The notes: a model not told the origin generated them from the sequence alone. A stretch of 48,918 bases of DNA from Candidatus Villigracilaceae bacterium (GCA_026645935.1 JAPKMP010000025.1:1-48918), one strand, 5' to 3'. Positions 18,079 to 26,870 are shown, counted from the stretch's first letter. Translations and numbers: made by a program.

Positions 18079-18117
18079 CATGTCATTGCGAGGAGCGTTC
18101 CTTGCGCCGAAGCAATC
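18079..18117 (+). repeat. Dispersed repeat between cas6 and cas1
   Basis: The stretch runs from TGTCATTGCGAG to GAAGCAATCCC and is an imperfect palindrome (ATTGC and GCAAT at its ends). It is a member of the same family as 8524-8572. It lies in the only sizeable gap (125 bp) of the cas operon. Confidence 0.6.
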
Positions 18118-18200
18118 CCGCACACGACTCGCTTGCGATGGTGGATGGCAAGTTGCACCTTAACAACCGAATAGTCTTGTACACACGAAAGGATATTCAT

Positions 18201-19118
18201 ATGCAGGATTTACATGAATTGCCAAAATTACGCGATAGTTTGAGTTACTTGTATGTCGAAAAGGCGATTGTAGAGCGCCGGGATTCGGCGGTCGAATTCA
18301 TCAACGAGGATGGACGTGTGCAGGTACCGGCTGCAAACTTGTGTGTTTTGATGCTTGGTCCCGGCACGAAGATCACATACGCTGCGGTGAAGATTCTTGC
18401 GGAGTGCGGCTGTTCGATCCTGTGGACAGGCACCGAATTGAACCGCTTTTACGCGCAAGGTATGGGTGAGACCCGCAAAGCCTACCACCTTCTGAAACAG
18501 GCTGAACTTGTGAGCATCCCCGAAAAAAGACAGGAGGTGGTCTTGCGCATGTATCGTTTCCGCTTTGGCGAAACGCTTGACCCTGACTTAAGTTTGCCGC
18601 AAATTCGCGGCTTTGAGGGAGTACGTGTCCGCGAGGTATATGCGCGCGCAAGCAGGACTTATGGAGTCAAATGGGAAGGGCGCAATTATGACCGGGGCAA
18701 CTGGAATCAGGCAGACCCGATCAACCGCGCGTTATCCGCGGCAAACGCATTGCTAAACTCCCTTTGTCATGCGGCCATCGTTTCCGGCGGTTACTCGACT
18801 GCGCTTGGATTTATTCACACTGGTAAGCAGCTGTCCTTCGTTTACGACATTGCCGATTTATACAAGGTGGATCTAACCATCCCGCTCGCGTTCGAAGTTA
18901 CAGCTAGATATCCAGGCAAACCCGAGCCTTTCGTTCGTGAAGCGTGCCGCCAGAAATTCAGAGAGGTAAAACTGCTTGAACGTATCCTGCCCGACATTGA
19001 TAATCTGTTGAATGTCCCCGAAGAATCCCAAGCTGCCAGCCTGTTGGATAGCGATCCGGCGCGTCCGACCGACCTGTGGAACGCCCTTCTCGATGAAGGC
19101 GTGGAGGCATCCGCATGA
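18201..19118 (+). CDS. cas1: CRISPR adaptation integrase Cas1 (type I-E)
   Basis: The ATG at 18201 follows GAAAGGA and gives the family N-terminus MQDLHELPKLRDSLSYLYVE; the frame is open further upstream but lacks similarity there. The 305-residue protein contains the catalytic Glu region KWEGRNYDRGNW, the His in LGFIHTG and the Asp in FVYDIADLYK. It inserts new spacers at the leader end together with Cas2. It overlaps cas2 by four bases. Confidence 0.96.
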   Translation: MQDLHELPKLRDSLSYLYVEKAIVERRDSAVEFINEDGRVQVPAANLCVLMLGPGTKITYAAVKILAECGCSILWTGTELNRFYAQGMGETRKAYHLLKQAELVSIPEKRQEVVLRMYRFRFGETLDPDLSLPQIRGFEGVRVREVYARASRTYGVKWEGRNYDRGNWNQADPINRALSAANALLNSLCHAAIVSGGYSTALGFIHTGKQLSFVYDIADLYKVDLTIPLAFEVTARYPGKPEPFVREACRQKFREVKLLERILPDIDNLLNVPEESQAASLLDSDPARPTDLWNALLDEGVEASA

Positions 19119-19387
19119 TGGTTATCATCCTGAAAAAAGCGCCCGTTCGATTGCGTGGCGAGTTGACCCGCTGGCTGTTGGAACCGCGTCCTGGGGTTTT
19201 TGTCGGGCATGTCTCAGCCATGGTACGCGATTTGCTTTGGAAAAAGTGCTGTGAAAAGGAGGTTGCAGGAGGCGTGTTGCAGATTTGGACAACGAACAAT
19301 GAACAGCATTTCGCAATGCGCATGTACGGGAAGACTGATCGCTCCATCGTTGAACTTGAAGGCTTGCAATTGATAAAAATGCCCTAA
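19115..19387 (+). CDS. cas2: CRISPR adaptation protein Cas2 (type I-E)
   Basis: This 90-residue protein matches Cas2e: MVIILKKAPVRLRGELTRWL, then GVFVGHVSAMVRDLLW and QIWTTNNEQ. Cas2 dimers bridge two Cas1 dimers during spacer integration. Two adjacent ATGs (19115 and 19118) are possible starts. It ends 50 bp before the first CRISPR repeat. Confidence 0.95.
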   Translation: MMVIILKKAPVRLRGELTRWLLEPRPGVFVGHVSAMVRDLLWKKCCEKEVAGGVLQIWTTNNEQHFAMRMYGKTDRSIVELEGLQLIKMP

Positions 19388-19437
19388 ACCAACTCAAAAA
19401 CCGCCGAAACGGCGTATTTTTAACGAGCTGGCGAAGG
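19388..19437 (+). promoter_or_regulatory. Very short CRISPR leader with a terminator-like hairpin
   Basis: Only 50 bp separate cas2 from the first repeat. The stretch contains CGCCG (19402-19406), AAA, CGGCG (19410-19414) and then TATTTTTAA, which looks like a small intrinsic terminator or a structured leader element. The array promoter is not obvious here; it could lie within cas2. Confidence 0.5.
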
Positions 19438-22372
19438 GTATTCCCCACACACGTGGGGATGAACCGATGTTGATTACTTCGCAGAACGACCGCGAGCAAG
19501 TATTCCCCACACACGTGGGGATGAACCGGGCGACCGCCGCGGTCCAAAACTTGCGCGATTTGTATTCCCCACACACGTGGGGATGAACCGGCGGAGGCGG
19601 GCAGCGAGACGCAAACGCAATTGGTATTCCCCACACACGTGGGGATGAACCGTATGGGTTGTTTTGCGCAAGCGGGATCGCTGTGGGTATTCCCCACACA
19701 CGTGGGGATGAACCGGATGTCCCATTCTTTTTCAAGCAGTGGGGGTCGTATTCCCCACACACGTGGGGATGAACCGGCGAGATGGGCGTGATCCAGCGCG
19801 CGAAAATGACGTATTCCCCACACACGTGGGGATGAACCGGTGGAGCAGGTGAAGGAATTGCACCTGACCGGCTGTATTCCCCACACACGTGGGGATGAAC
19901 CGCGTCCCGCCTCCACGTCCGCCAATAAAGCCTTCGTATTCCCCACACACGTGGGGATGAACCGCAGATTTCACTGCGGCGCGGGAGCGAGACGCTCGTA
20001 TTCCCCACACACGTGGGGATGAACCGTATCAGCGCACGCGGGCGCATGAGTTGATCGCGTATTCCCCACACACGTGGGGATGAACCGGTCAAGCTGACCT
20101 CCTCGCCGAAGGGCAAGTTCGTATTCCCCACACACGTGGGGATGAACCGGTGCAAGCGGTTGTTAGAAGGCGTACTAGGCTCGTATTCCCCACACACGTG
20201 GGGATGAACCGAGAAAGCCAACGCTGAGAAGGCTGAACTTCAAAGTATTCCCCACACACGTGGGGATGAACCGCCCAACAATGTGGCAACGGCTCGACCG
20301 CTCATCGTATTCCCCACACACGTGGGGATGAACCGGTATATCTCATGAGCACTGCGAAACGATTCGCGTATTCCCCACACACGTGGGGATGAACCGATCT
20401 CCGCCTTCGCCGCCATGCACATCTCGTCGTATTCCCCACACACGTGGGGATGAACCGGAAGCCCTGCGGCAGATGTCCAGCCAGGATTTCGTATTCCCCA
20501 CACACGTGGGGATGAACCGACGAGGATTGCGATAACCGGCAGGCGTCAAACGTATTCCCCACACACGTGGGGATGAACCGTTTGCGTCCCCACCCCATTA
20601 CCAATTTCCGTCGTATTCCCCACACACGTGGGGATGAACCGCCATGTACTCGATTTCAACCGCGCCCAAATTTTCGTATTCCCCACACACGTGGGGATGA
20701 ACCGAGTGAAAACCGAACCAATACGCGGATCCAGGAACGTATTCCCCACACACGTGGGGATGAACCGTAACAATCTTCGAAGACGTTGCGGTGGGCTTCG
20801 TATTCCCCACACACGTGGGGATGAACCGTTGCATCACGCGCCATGCTTGAATTCAGCGACAGTATTCCCCACACACGTGGGGATGAACCGGTTCCAAACA
20901 GCCGATCAATCCCGGTACAGCCGTATTCCCCACACACGTGGGGATGAACCGATTTTTCCGCTCGAAGCGCAGCCTGAAGACGGTGTATTCCCCACACACG
21001 TGGGGATGAACCGTTTGGAGGTGTGCAACTGGATAAGCGCGGTCGTCGTATTCCCCACACACGTGGGGATGAACCGATGCACCTGACTTTGGGGGAGTCT
21101 GCGGCATCGTATTCCCCACACACGTGGGGATGAACCGCAGGGGGCATAACATCGAAGCGGTGTCCGGTATGTATTCCCCACACACGTGGGGATGAACCGA
21201 CTGGGGAGGAGAGATTACACCGGATCAACGTCGTATTCCCCACACACGTGGGGATGAACCGTACAGGAGGAAGAACCAAAGCCACTCGTAACGGAGTATT
21301 CCCCACACACGTGGGGATGAACCGTTGTCAGCACTTCCCCGCTCATGGTCAAGGCGAGTATTCCCCACACACGTGGGGATGAACCGATCTCGGCGATGGT
21401 GACTTGCGCGTCCACGGTCGTATTCCCCACACACGTGGGGATGAACCGGTGATGGCACTGCATTTTGTCACCTGTATGTGTATTCCCCACACACGTGGGG
21501 ATGAACCGGATGTCCGCGCCTCTCACGTGGTTATCCCCGCGTATTCCCCACACACGTGGGGATGAACCGCAAACGTTGGGCGGACTAGCCCACAGAAAGG
21601 TGTATTCCCCACACACGTGGGGATGAACCGTGGTGACTCCTGCCGGGAGAATCGCAAGTTTCGTATTCCCCACACACGTGGGAATGAACCGACAAGATCT
21701 CCCTCGCCGATCAGGTCAAACTTTGTATTCCCCACACACGTGGGGATGAACCGTACAGGCTCTTGACATCGGCATCACCGAACGCCGTATTCCCCACACA
21801 CGTGGGGATGAACCGTCTTTGGCGGCTGTTGGTGAATACGTGGAGTTGTATTCCCCACACACGTGGGGATGAACCGTGCGACATTCCAATAGGCAACTTC
21901 CGCAATACGTATTCCCCACACACGTGGGGATGAACCGGTTGCCTCGTCAATGTGCGAAGTCCATACCCGCCGTATTCCCCACACACGTGGGGATGAACCG
22001 GCGGTAGGGCATCGCACCATCTCCAGCAAGATCGTATTCCCCACACACGTGGGGATGAACCGGCGGGTTTCGGAAAGGTCTTTCTGGAGGTCGAAAGTAT
22101 TCCCCACACACGTGGGGATGAACCGAACAGGCGAACCAGTTATTGACCCATTTTCAGGAGTATTCCCCACACACGTGGGGATGAACCGTACGATGGTGGA
22201 GCAGGGAACAATTTCAAACCGTATTCCCCACACACGTGGGGATGAACCGCCGGGAATGTGGACCTGAGCAAGTTGAGCTTCGTATTCCCCACACACGTGG
22301 GGATGAACCGGCGTGGGTGAAGCTGCAAGGAGACGCGCGATGAGTATTCCCCACACACGTGGGGATGAACCG
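19438..22372 (+). CRISPR. Type I-E CRISPR array, 48 repeats and 47 spacers
   Basis: The repeat is 29 bp: it starts GTATTCCCCACACAC and ends GTGGGGATGAACCG. CCCCAC and GTGGGG form the Cas6e hairpin. I counted 48 copies with a period of 60-63 bp, so spacers are 31-34 bp. All copies I read are identical except the one at 21663, which has GTGGGAATG instead of GTGGGGATG. The orientation matches other I-E arrays, with the leader end next to cas2. The last copy at 22344 is not degenerate. I saw no spacer match to the rest of the window, but this was by eye. Confidence 0.98.
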
Positions 22373-22485
22373 GGCGTTTTTGCCGCGCGCAATTCCTCCA
22401 CGAACTTTTTGCCGAGTTTTCCTTCGACAAAATTTTCCAGGATCGCAAGGCTCAATTTTCCAAGTTTCTTGCCCAGTTCAGCCAT
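22373..22485 (-). pseudogene. Possible gene fragment abutting the far end of the array
   Basis: A - strand frame begins at ATG 22485 and gives a plausible Lys/Leu/Glu-rich peptide (MAELGKKLGKLSLAILENF and so on, about 37 residues) up to the last repeat, then continues only through repeats and spacers. It could be the N-terminal remnant of a gene cut when the array formed or was rearranged. I do not recognise it, and chance coding is possible. Confidence 0.25.
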
Positions 22486-22602
22486 GGCACACCGCTTCCC
22501 TTTTTCCGCGCAGTTGCCCAATTGTAAAACAATTCTCCAATTCTCCTGCCTCTAATCTCCAATCTCCAGTCTCTGATCTTCAAATTCTCCTGCCAAATTG
22601 CC

Positions 22603-22631
22603 TTGAAATATTAGAATTTTTGTTCTATAAT
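22603..22631 (+). promoter_or_regulatory. Sigma-70-type promoter of the radical-SAM gene
   Basis: TTGAAA (22603-22608), a 17-base spacer and TATAAT (22626-22631) lie 23 bases before the ATG at 22655. Confidence 0.7.
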
Positions 22632-22654
22632 CATGTCGGAAAGGTAATCTGAAG

Positions 22655-23890
22655 ATGAACGCCCTCGACACCCTCATCGAACTCTCCAGCCAGATGACCC
22701 TCGAACACGCCGAAGAAAATCGTCTAACCGGTGGTCGAGTAGGTCGAGGCGATAGCCGAGACCGTATCGAGACCACCACGAATACGGCGAAACCCTCCTG
22801 CTATTCCCCCAAAGCCCGCGCTGAGTTCACCGAACGGGAGCAACGCGCCGCCTTCGTCCATCCTGCCCAACTCCCCGGCGGCAAACAGATCAAACTCCTC
22901 AAGACCCTCCTCACCTCCGCCTGCGAGCGCGACTGCTACTACTGCCCCTTCCGCGCCGGGCGCGATTTCCGCCGCGCAACCTTCAAGCCCGATGAATTCG
23001 CCGACCTCTTCAGCAAAATGAATCGAAGCGGTTTTGCAGAGGGGATCTTTCTCAGCAGCGGCATCGCCGCGGGCGGCGTCCGCACTCAGGACAAACTTCT
23101 CGATACCGCCGACATCCTGCGCAAGAAGCATAACTTCAAGGGCTACATCCACCTCAAGATCATGCCCGGCGCTGAAAAGGACCAGGTCTATCGCGCCATG
23201 CAGCTCGCCGACCGCGTCTCGGTCAACCTCGAAGCGCCCAACACCGAGCGCCTCGCCCGCCTCGCGCCGCACAAGACCTTCATCGAAGAACTCCTTCGTC
23301 CCCTGCGCTGGGTCGAAGAGATTCGCCGCACGGTTCCCGCCTACAAATTTTGGAAGGGCAAATACCCATCCACCGTCACCCAATTCGTCGCAGGCGGCGC
23401 TGATGAAAGCGACCTCGAACTGCTGGGCACAACCCAATGGCTGATGAAGAACCTGCGCCTCAAACGCGCCTATTTCTCTGCCTTCCATCCCATTCTCGAT
23501 ACGCCGCTCGAAAATAAACCCGCCGTCGATCCCATACGCGAACACCGCCTCTATCAAGCCTCGTTCCTGTTGCGCGATTATGGATTCGAACTCGAAGACC
23601 TGCCCTTCACTTCGGATGAAAATCTTCCGCTTCACTCGGACCCGAAACTTGCCTGGGCGCAAATGAACCTGGTCCACGCCCCGGTCGAAGTCAACCGAGC
23701 CGACCGCCGCGAGTTGATGCGCGTCCCCGGCATCGGTCAACGCGGCGCGGAAGCGATTCTCTCCGCAAGAAGAACGCGCAAACTGCGCGACCTTTCCATA
23801 TTGAAAAAACTTGGCATCCTCACCGATCGCGCCGCCCCGTATGTATTGTTGGATGGACGTAAAGCCGCATTGCAAACAAGAATGTTCTGA
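22655..23890 (+). CDS. Radical-SAM protein with C-terminal helix-hairpin-helix (DNA repair/modification type)
   Basis: The 411-residue protein carries the iron-sulfur motif as CERDCYYC (C-x3-C-x2-C) at about residues 91-98, then FRAGRDFRR and LSSGIAAGG. The C-terminal part ends with the helix-hairpin-helix VPGIGQRGAEAIL at about 351-363, a DNA-contact motif. This layout matches the putative DNA modification/repair radical-SAM family that is often found with a uracil-DNA-glycosylase partner; no such partner is in the window. GGAAAGG precedes the ATG. Residues about 26-42 (GGRVGRGDSRDRIETT) come from an inserted 48-bp repeat. A terminator follows at 23914. Confidence 0.88.
   Translation: MNALDTLIELSSQMTLEHAEENRLTGGRVGRGDSRDRIETTTNTAKPSCYSPKARAEFTEREQRAAFVHPAQLPGGKQIKLLKTLLTSACERDCYYCPFRAGRDFRRATFKPDEFADLFSKMNRSGFAEGIFLSSGIAAGGVRTQDKLLDTADILRKKHNFKGYIHLKIMPGAEKDQVYRAMQLADRVSVNLEAPNTERLARLAPHKTFIEELLRPLRWVEEIRRTVPAYKFWKGKYPSTVTQFVAGGADESDLELLGTTQWLMKNLRLKRAYFSAFHPILDTPLENKPAVDPIREHRLYQASFLLRDYGFELEDLPFTSDENLPLHSDPKLAWAQMNLVHAPVEVNRADRRELMRVPGIGQRGAEAILSARRTRKLRDLSILKKLGILTDRAAPYVLLDGRKAALQTRMF
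22730..22777 (+). repeat. 48-bp dispersed repeat in frame inside the radical-SAM gene
   Basis: The element has GGTGGT and ACCACC ends and is the same length as the intergenic copy at 7461-7508, with matching blocks GAGTAG and CGTATCGA. It is 16 codons long, so it keeps the frame and is translated as an Arg/Gly-rich segment before the iron-sulfur motif. Confidence 0.75.
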
Positions 23891-23913
23891 TCACATCAAA
23901 AGGTATGCAAAAT

Positions 23914-23946
23914 AAACATCATCGAACGATGCGGATGATGTTTTTT
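23914..23946 (+). terminator. Intrinsic terminator after the radical-SAM gene
   Basis: AAACATCATC (23914-23923) pairs with GATGATGTTT (23934-23943) and the stem runs into a T-tract at 23941-23946. Confidence 0.75.
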
Positions 23947-23993
23947 GATGTATAAGGTCAATCTTAAAATTTTCGAATCGTGTCCATTACATC

Positions 23994-24021
23994 TTGTAAT
24001 TATCTCCATAATGACTATACT
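23994..24021 (+). promoter_or_regulatory. Probable promoter of the SET-domain gene
   Basis: TTGTAA (23994-23999), 16 bases, then TATACT (24016-24021) precede the ATG at 24061, which also has an AAAAGGAG site. Confidence 0.5.
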
Positions 24022-24060
24022 ATGCATAATCATTTATTGATAAAGGAAAAGGAGATGTGA

Positions 24061-24552
24061 ATGACATCAACGAACACGATGGAAAAGTTAACCATCAAGA
24101 CCGAAAATAAATTTAGAACATTGACAACAAAACAGGATTATAAAAAAGGCGGGGTCATTTGCTCGATCCCCAGCGAGGATGTGCGCGAGAAACCGAATCG
24201 TTTTACCGTACAGATCGGTCGCGACAGGCATACGCATGTCGGAAAACTCGCCGCCCTCAATCACTCCTGCGACCCGAACGTCATTTTGGACACCGAGAAC
24301 ATGGAAATGGTCGCCGCGCGCGATATCGAAAAGGGCGAGGAACTCTTCTTCTTCTATCCCTCCACCGAATGGCAGATGGACGCGCCTTTCATCTGCCTGT
24401 GCGGTTCGGCGAATTGCATCAACGTGGTGGCGGGCGCAAGGTTCCTGCCGCTCTCCACCCTCGAGCGTCACTACCTCAACCCGCATATCCGCGAAATGAT
24501 GATCGAACTGCTCGAGTCAACGAAGAATAATCTCGATAAGATAAAAGTCTGA
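24061..24552 (+). CDS. Small SET-domain protein (putative lysine methyltransferase)
   Basis: This 163-residue protein has the SET core: LAALNHSCDPNVIL near residues 62-75, then VAARDIEKGEELFFFYPSTEW, and a post-SET-like cysteine cluster FICLCGSANC near 116-125. SET enzymes transfer a methyl group from S-adenosylmethionine to lysine. The short N-terminus still holds the first SET strands (RTLTTKQDYKKGGVICSIP). No membrane or targeting signal is visible. The gene stands alone between its own promoter and terminator. The target protein is unknown; bacterial family members are poorly characterised. Confidence 0.85.
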   Translation: MTSTNTMEKLTIKTENKFRTLTTKQDYKKGGVICSIPSEDVREKPNRFTVQIGRDRHTHVGKLAALNHSCDPNVILDTENMEMVAARDIEKGEELFFFYPSTEWQMDAPFICLCGSANCINVVAGARFLPLSTLERHYLNPHIREMMIELLESTKNNLDKIKV

Positions 24553-24560
24553 AAATAAAA

Positions 24561-24591
24561 TTCCGAAGCCGTAAAAGCTTCGGGATTTTTT
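24561..24591. terminator. Bidirectional terminator between convergent genes
   Basis: CCGAAGC (24563-24569) pairs with GCTTCGG (24577-24583), followed by GATTTTTT. The upstream side is A-rich, so it can also serve the convergent gene that ends at 24594. Confidence 0.8.
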
Positions 24592-24593
24592 GG

Positions 24594-25016
24594 TTACAAC
24601 TTACGATGAAGCGCAAGGGATGCATACGCTCCCATCCATGGCTTTCCCAATTTATGGTTTTGAGCGATCTCCACCTTGCCAAACTTTTGCGCGATCACAG
24701 GCAGCATCGACGCGATCGCCGCCCAGTCGTCGGCAAGCACAGCGTCTTTTAATTTCGCGGAATATTGACCCGACCAGATCCATTCCATGCGGAATTTATC
24801 CGCTTTTACCCAGTAGCCGCGTTTTTCCCATGCAGCCACCGAGGCATCGATTCCATCCGATATGCTTTGCAAAGCCAGCGCAATGAAAGCCGCCTGGTCT
24901 TTCGCTTCCGGGGTCACCTGGTTGTGTTTCGCCAGCTCGCGGATGCTCAACACAATGCATTTCGATAACCGGGTTCTTTCCTTTCCAACAGAGTCGGGGT
25001 TGATTATTCGGCTCAA
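24594..25016 (-). CDS. Conserved-type hypothetical protein
   Basis: This 140-residue protein starts at TTG, supported by a TGGAGAA site seven bases upstream. The sequence is alpha-helical in character with no cysteine motifs or membrane helices beyond an internal hydrophobic helix (AAFIALALQSISDGIDASVAAW). I do not recognise a named family. The reading frame is well formed and bounded by a promoter-like TATAAT upstream and a terminator downstream, which supports a real gene. Confidence 0.7.
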   Translation of the reverse strand: MSRIINPDSVGKERTRLSKCIVLSIRELAKHNQVTPEAKDQAAFIALALQSISDGIDASVAAWEKRGYWVKADKFRMEWIWSGQYSAKLKDAVLADDWAAIASMLPVIAQKFGKVEIAQNHKLGKPWMGAYASLALHRKL

Positions 25017-25048
25017 GATAATTCTCCAGGAAAATTTACAATCGCGCG

Positions 25049-25054
25049 ATTATA
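25049..25054 (-). promoter_or_regulatory. Possible -10 box of the hypothetical gene
   Basis: TATAAT on the - strand lies 32 bases upstream of the TTG at 25016. The -35 region (TCCGAA at 17-base spacing) is weak. Confidence 0.35.
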
Positions 25055-25149
25055 CCTCCGGTTTCGCCAGGTTCGGATAAAATCATCCGGAAAACCCGAA
25101 TGCAATTTCATCCCCTTCCCCACCGGGAACTGACTAAAGGAAGCCATTC

Positions 25150-26190
25150 ATGATCGAAACACTGCAACAAACGATGCTGGATGCCATCGAGACCGAGCTA
25201 AAAAAACAAGTTGGCAGGCTTGCACAGGCGCGAACACAGGATTTCCATGAAATGCTGACCTATCACATGGGGTGGTCGGGCGAAGGGGCTGGTTCACAAG
25301 CGGCTGGGAAGCGTGTGCGCCCATTGTTGCTTTTGTTGTCTGTCGCTTCCTTTGGTGATAAAAGTGATGATATAGAAAAGAAAATAATAAATTGGCTACA
25401 CGCAGTACCAGCGTCTGCTTCGGTTGAACTGATACACAACTTTTCTCTCGTCCACGACGATATACAGGATAACTCAGAGCTTCGGCGCGGCAGGAAAACC
25501 GCCTGGGTTAAGTGGGGTGCGCCAATGGCGATCAATGTCGGCGACGCGTTGTTTGTGATCGCGAATCAATCCGTCCTGGACCTGCAAACCCATTATCCGC
25601 ATGAAATGGTAGTGCGCGCGGCGGAGATCCTTGGTGAGTGTTGTCTCCAACTCACCCAGGGTCAATTCCTGGACATGTCATATGAAGAACGCGCCGACCT
25701 GACGATACAGGATTATTGGCCCATGGTCGGAGGAAAGACCTCTGCCCTACTCGCCGCATGCACCCAGATCGGCGCCCTTCTTGGCTATGCGCAAAACAGC
25801 CAGATGGAAGATTTTCGTCTCTTTGGGCATCACCTTGGTTTGGCATTCCAGGTACAGGATGACATCCTCGGCATTTGGGGCGACGAAGCCCTCACCGGCA
25901 AATCGGCAGCCAGCGACTTGGTGGAAGGAAAGAATTCGCTTCCCATCCTGTTCGGGCTGGAGAAGAACCAGGAATTCGCAAAACGCTGGAAGCGGGGTTC
26001 CGTTCAACAAACCGAAGTGATGGAGATCGCCTCCTTATTGGAGAAGGAAGGCGCGAGAGCGTATGCAGAAAGAATTTCCGAAGATGAAACAAAACTCGCG
26101 CTTGGTCATCTTGAACGGGCACAACCCAGGGGAGAAGCCGCTGAAGCGCTGCTCGGGCTGGCGAACATGCTTCTGAAACGCAAACAATGA
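25150..26190 (+). CDS. Polyprenyl diphosphate synthase (GGPP/FPP synthase type)
   Basis: This 346-residue enzyme condenses isopentenyl diphosphate with allylic diphosphates. The first Asp-rich motif is complete (HDDIQDNSELRRG, D103-D107). The second reads DDILGIWGD (D237-D238), with Gly in the usual last Asp position, a variant seen in many bacterial geranylgeranyl-type synthases. SDLVEGKNSLP carries the downstream Lys. AAAGGAAG precedes the ATG. Product length cannot be told from sequence by eye. Confidence 0.92.
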   Translation: MIETLQQTMLDAIETELKKQVGRLAQARTQDFHEMLTYHMGWSGEGAGSQAAGKRVRPLLLLLSVASFGDKSDDIEKKIINWLHAVPASASVELIHNFSLVHDDIQDNSELRRGRKTAWVKWGAPMAINVGDALFVIANQSVLDLQTHYPHEMVVRAAEILGECCLQLTQGQFLDMSYEERADLTIQDYWPMVGGKTSALLAACTQIGALLGYAQNSQMEDFRLFGHHLGLAFQVQDDILGIWGDEALTGKSAASDLVEGKNSLPILFGLEKNQEFAKRWKRGSVQQTEVMEIASLLEKEGARAYAERISEDETKLALGHLERAQPRGEAAEALLGLANMLLKRKQ

Positions 26191-26224
26191 CCGGGTCCGG
26201 CACGGGGCGGCGCCATCCCCAGGC

Positions 26225-26254
26225 TTGACATCGCTTTTTGGCGTGCCGTATAAT
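26225..26254 (+). promoter_or_regulatory. Near-consensus sigma-70 promoter of tRNA-Gly
   Basis: TTGACA (26225-26230), an 18-base spacer and TATAAT (26249-26254) place the transcription start near 26261, ten bases before the tRNA. Confidence 0.85.
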
Positions 26255-26270
26255 CCCACCGTTCGTTCGC

Positions 26271-26342
26271 GCGGGTGTAGTTCAGTGGTAGAACGCTTGC
26301 TTCCCAAGCAAGATATCGTGGGTTCGAGTCCCATCACCCGCT
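26271..26342 (+). tRNA. tRNA-Gly (anticodon CCC)
   Basis: The acceptor arms GCGGGTG and CACCCGC pair fully. The D arm is TTCAGTGGTAGAA, the anticodon loop TTCCCAA gives CCC, and the T arm contains GGTTCGAGTCC. The CCA end is not encoded. Confidence 0.95.
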
Positions 26343-26345
26343 CTG

Positions 26346-26375
26346 AAGCCGTGGAATTCCATTCCCGGCTTTTTT
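26346..26375 (+). terminator. Intrinsic terminator after tRNA-Gly
   Basis: AAGCCG (26346-26351) pairs with CGGCTT (26366-26371), with extra GGAAT/ATTCC pairing inside, and the stem runs into a T-tract. Confidence 0.8.
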
Positions 26376-26477
26376 GTTATGCTATACTTATTTGTAAGTT
26401 TCCTTGCAAGTTGTAAGGTAGCTGTCATGGACATGCCCCCGCATTAAAGTAAAATTCCACGTGGAGAAAAATGAGAA

Positions 26478-26870
26478 ATGCCGATTGAAGGCAAAGGTAC
26501 CATTTTGTACGTGGAAGATAATCTCGATAATCGCAACCTGATCCGCAGAGTCTTGAATGCAGAAGGCTATGCGGTCGTTGAGGCGGCGCACGCGGAACAC
26601 GCCATCCGTAAACTCGAACAGGAAAATATCGACTTGATCCTTATGGACATCAATATGCCCGACATGGACGGCTATACGTTGACAGCAAAGATCAAGCAGA
26701 TGGATAGGTACGCCGACATTCCGATCTTGGCTGTTACAGCGAATGTGATGCGCGGCGACCGGGAGAAGTCGCTCGAGGCGGGTTGCGACGGGTACATTCA
26801 AAAGCCCATCGACATCGACAACCTGGCCCAGCAGATCGAACGCTTTCTCATAAGGAGAACCAATGGCTGA
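26478..26870 (+). CDS. Stand-alone response-regulator receiver (CheY-like) 1
   Basis: This 130-residue protein is a single receiver domain. E13-D14 form the acidic pocket, D57 in LILMDINMPDMDGY is the phosphate acceptor, T87 is the switch residue and K109 in YIQKP is the conserved Lys. There is no output domain. It overlaps the next receiver gene by eight bases and is the first gene of the sensor cluster, so it probably takes phosphate from a partner kinase, which is not in the window. Confidence 0.92.
   Translation: MPIEGKGTILYVEDNLDNRNLIRRVLNAEGYAVVEAAHAEHAIRKLEQENIDLILMDINMPDMDGYTLTAKIKQMDRYADIPILAVTANVMRGDREKSLEAGCDGYIQKPIDIDNLAQQIERFLIRRTNG

Noticed and set aside
19394-22521. Long - strand frames across the CRISPR array with repeated HPHVCGEY or FIPTCVGNT peptides
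   Set aside because: They are translations of the repeats in different frames, not genes.
22724-23875. 383-residue frame on the - strand opposite the radical-SAM gene
   Set aside because: It is the shadow of a GC-rich gene; the + strand frame has clear family motifs, a promoter and a ribosome binding site.
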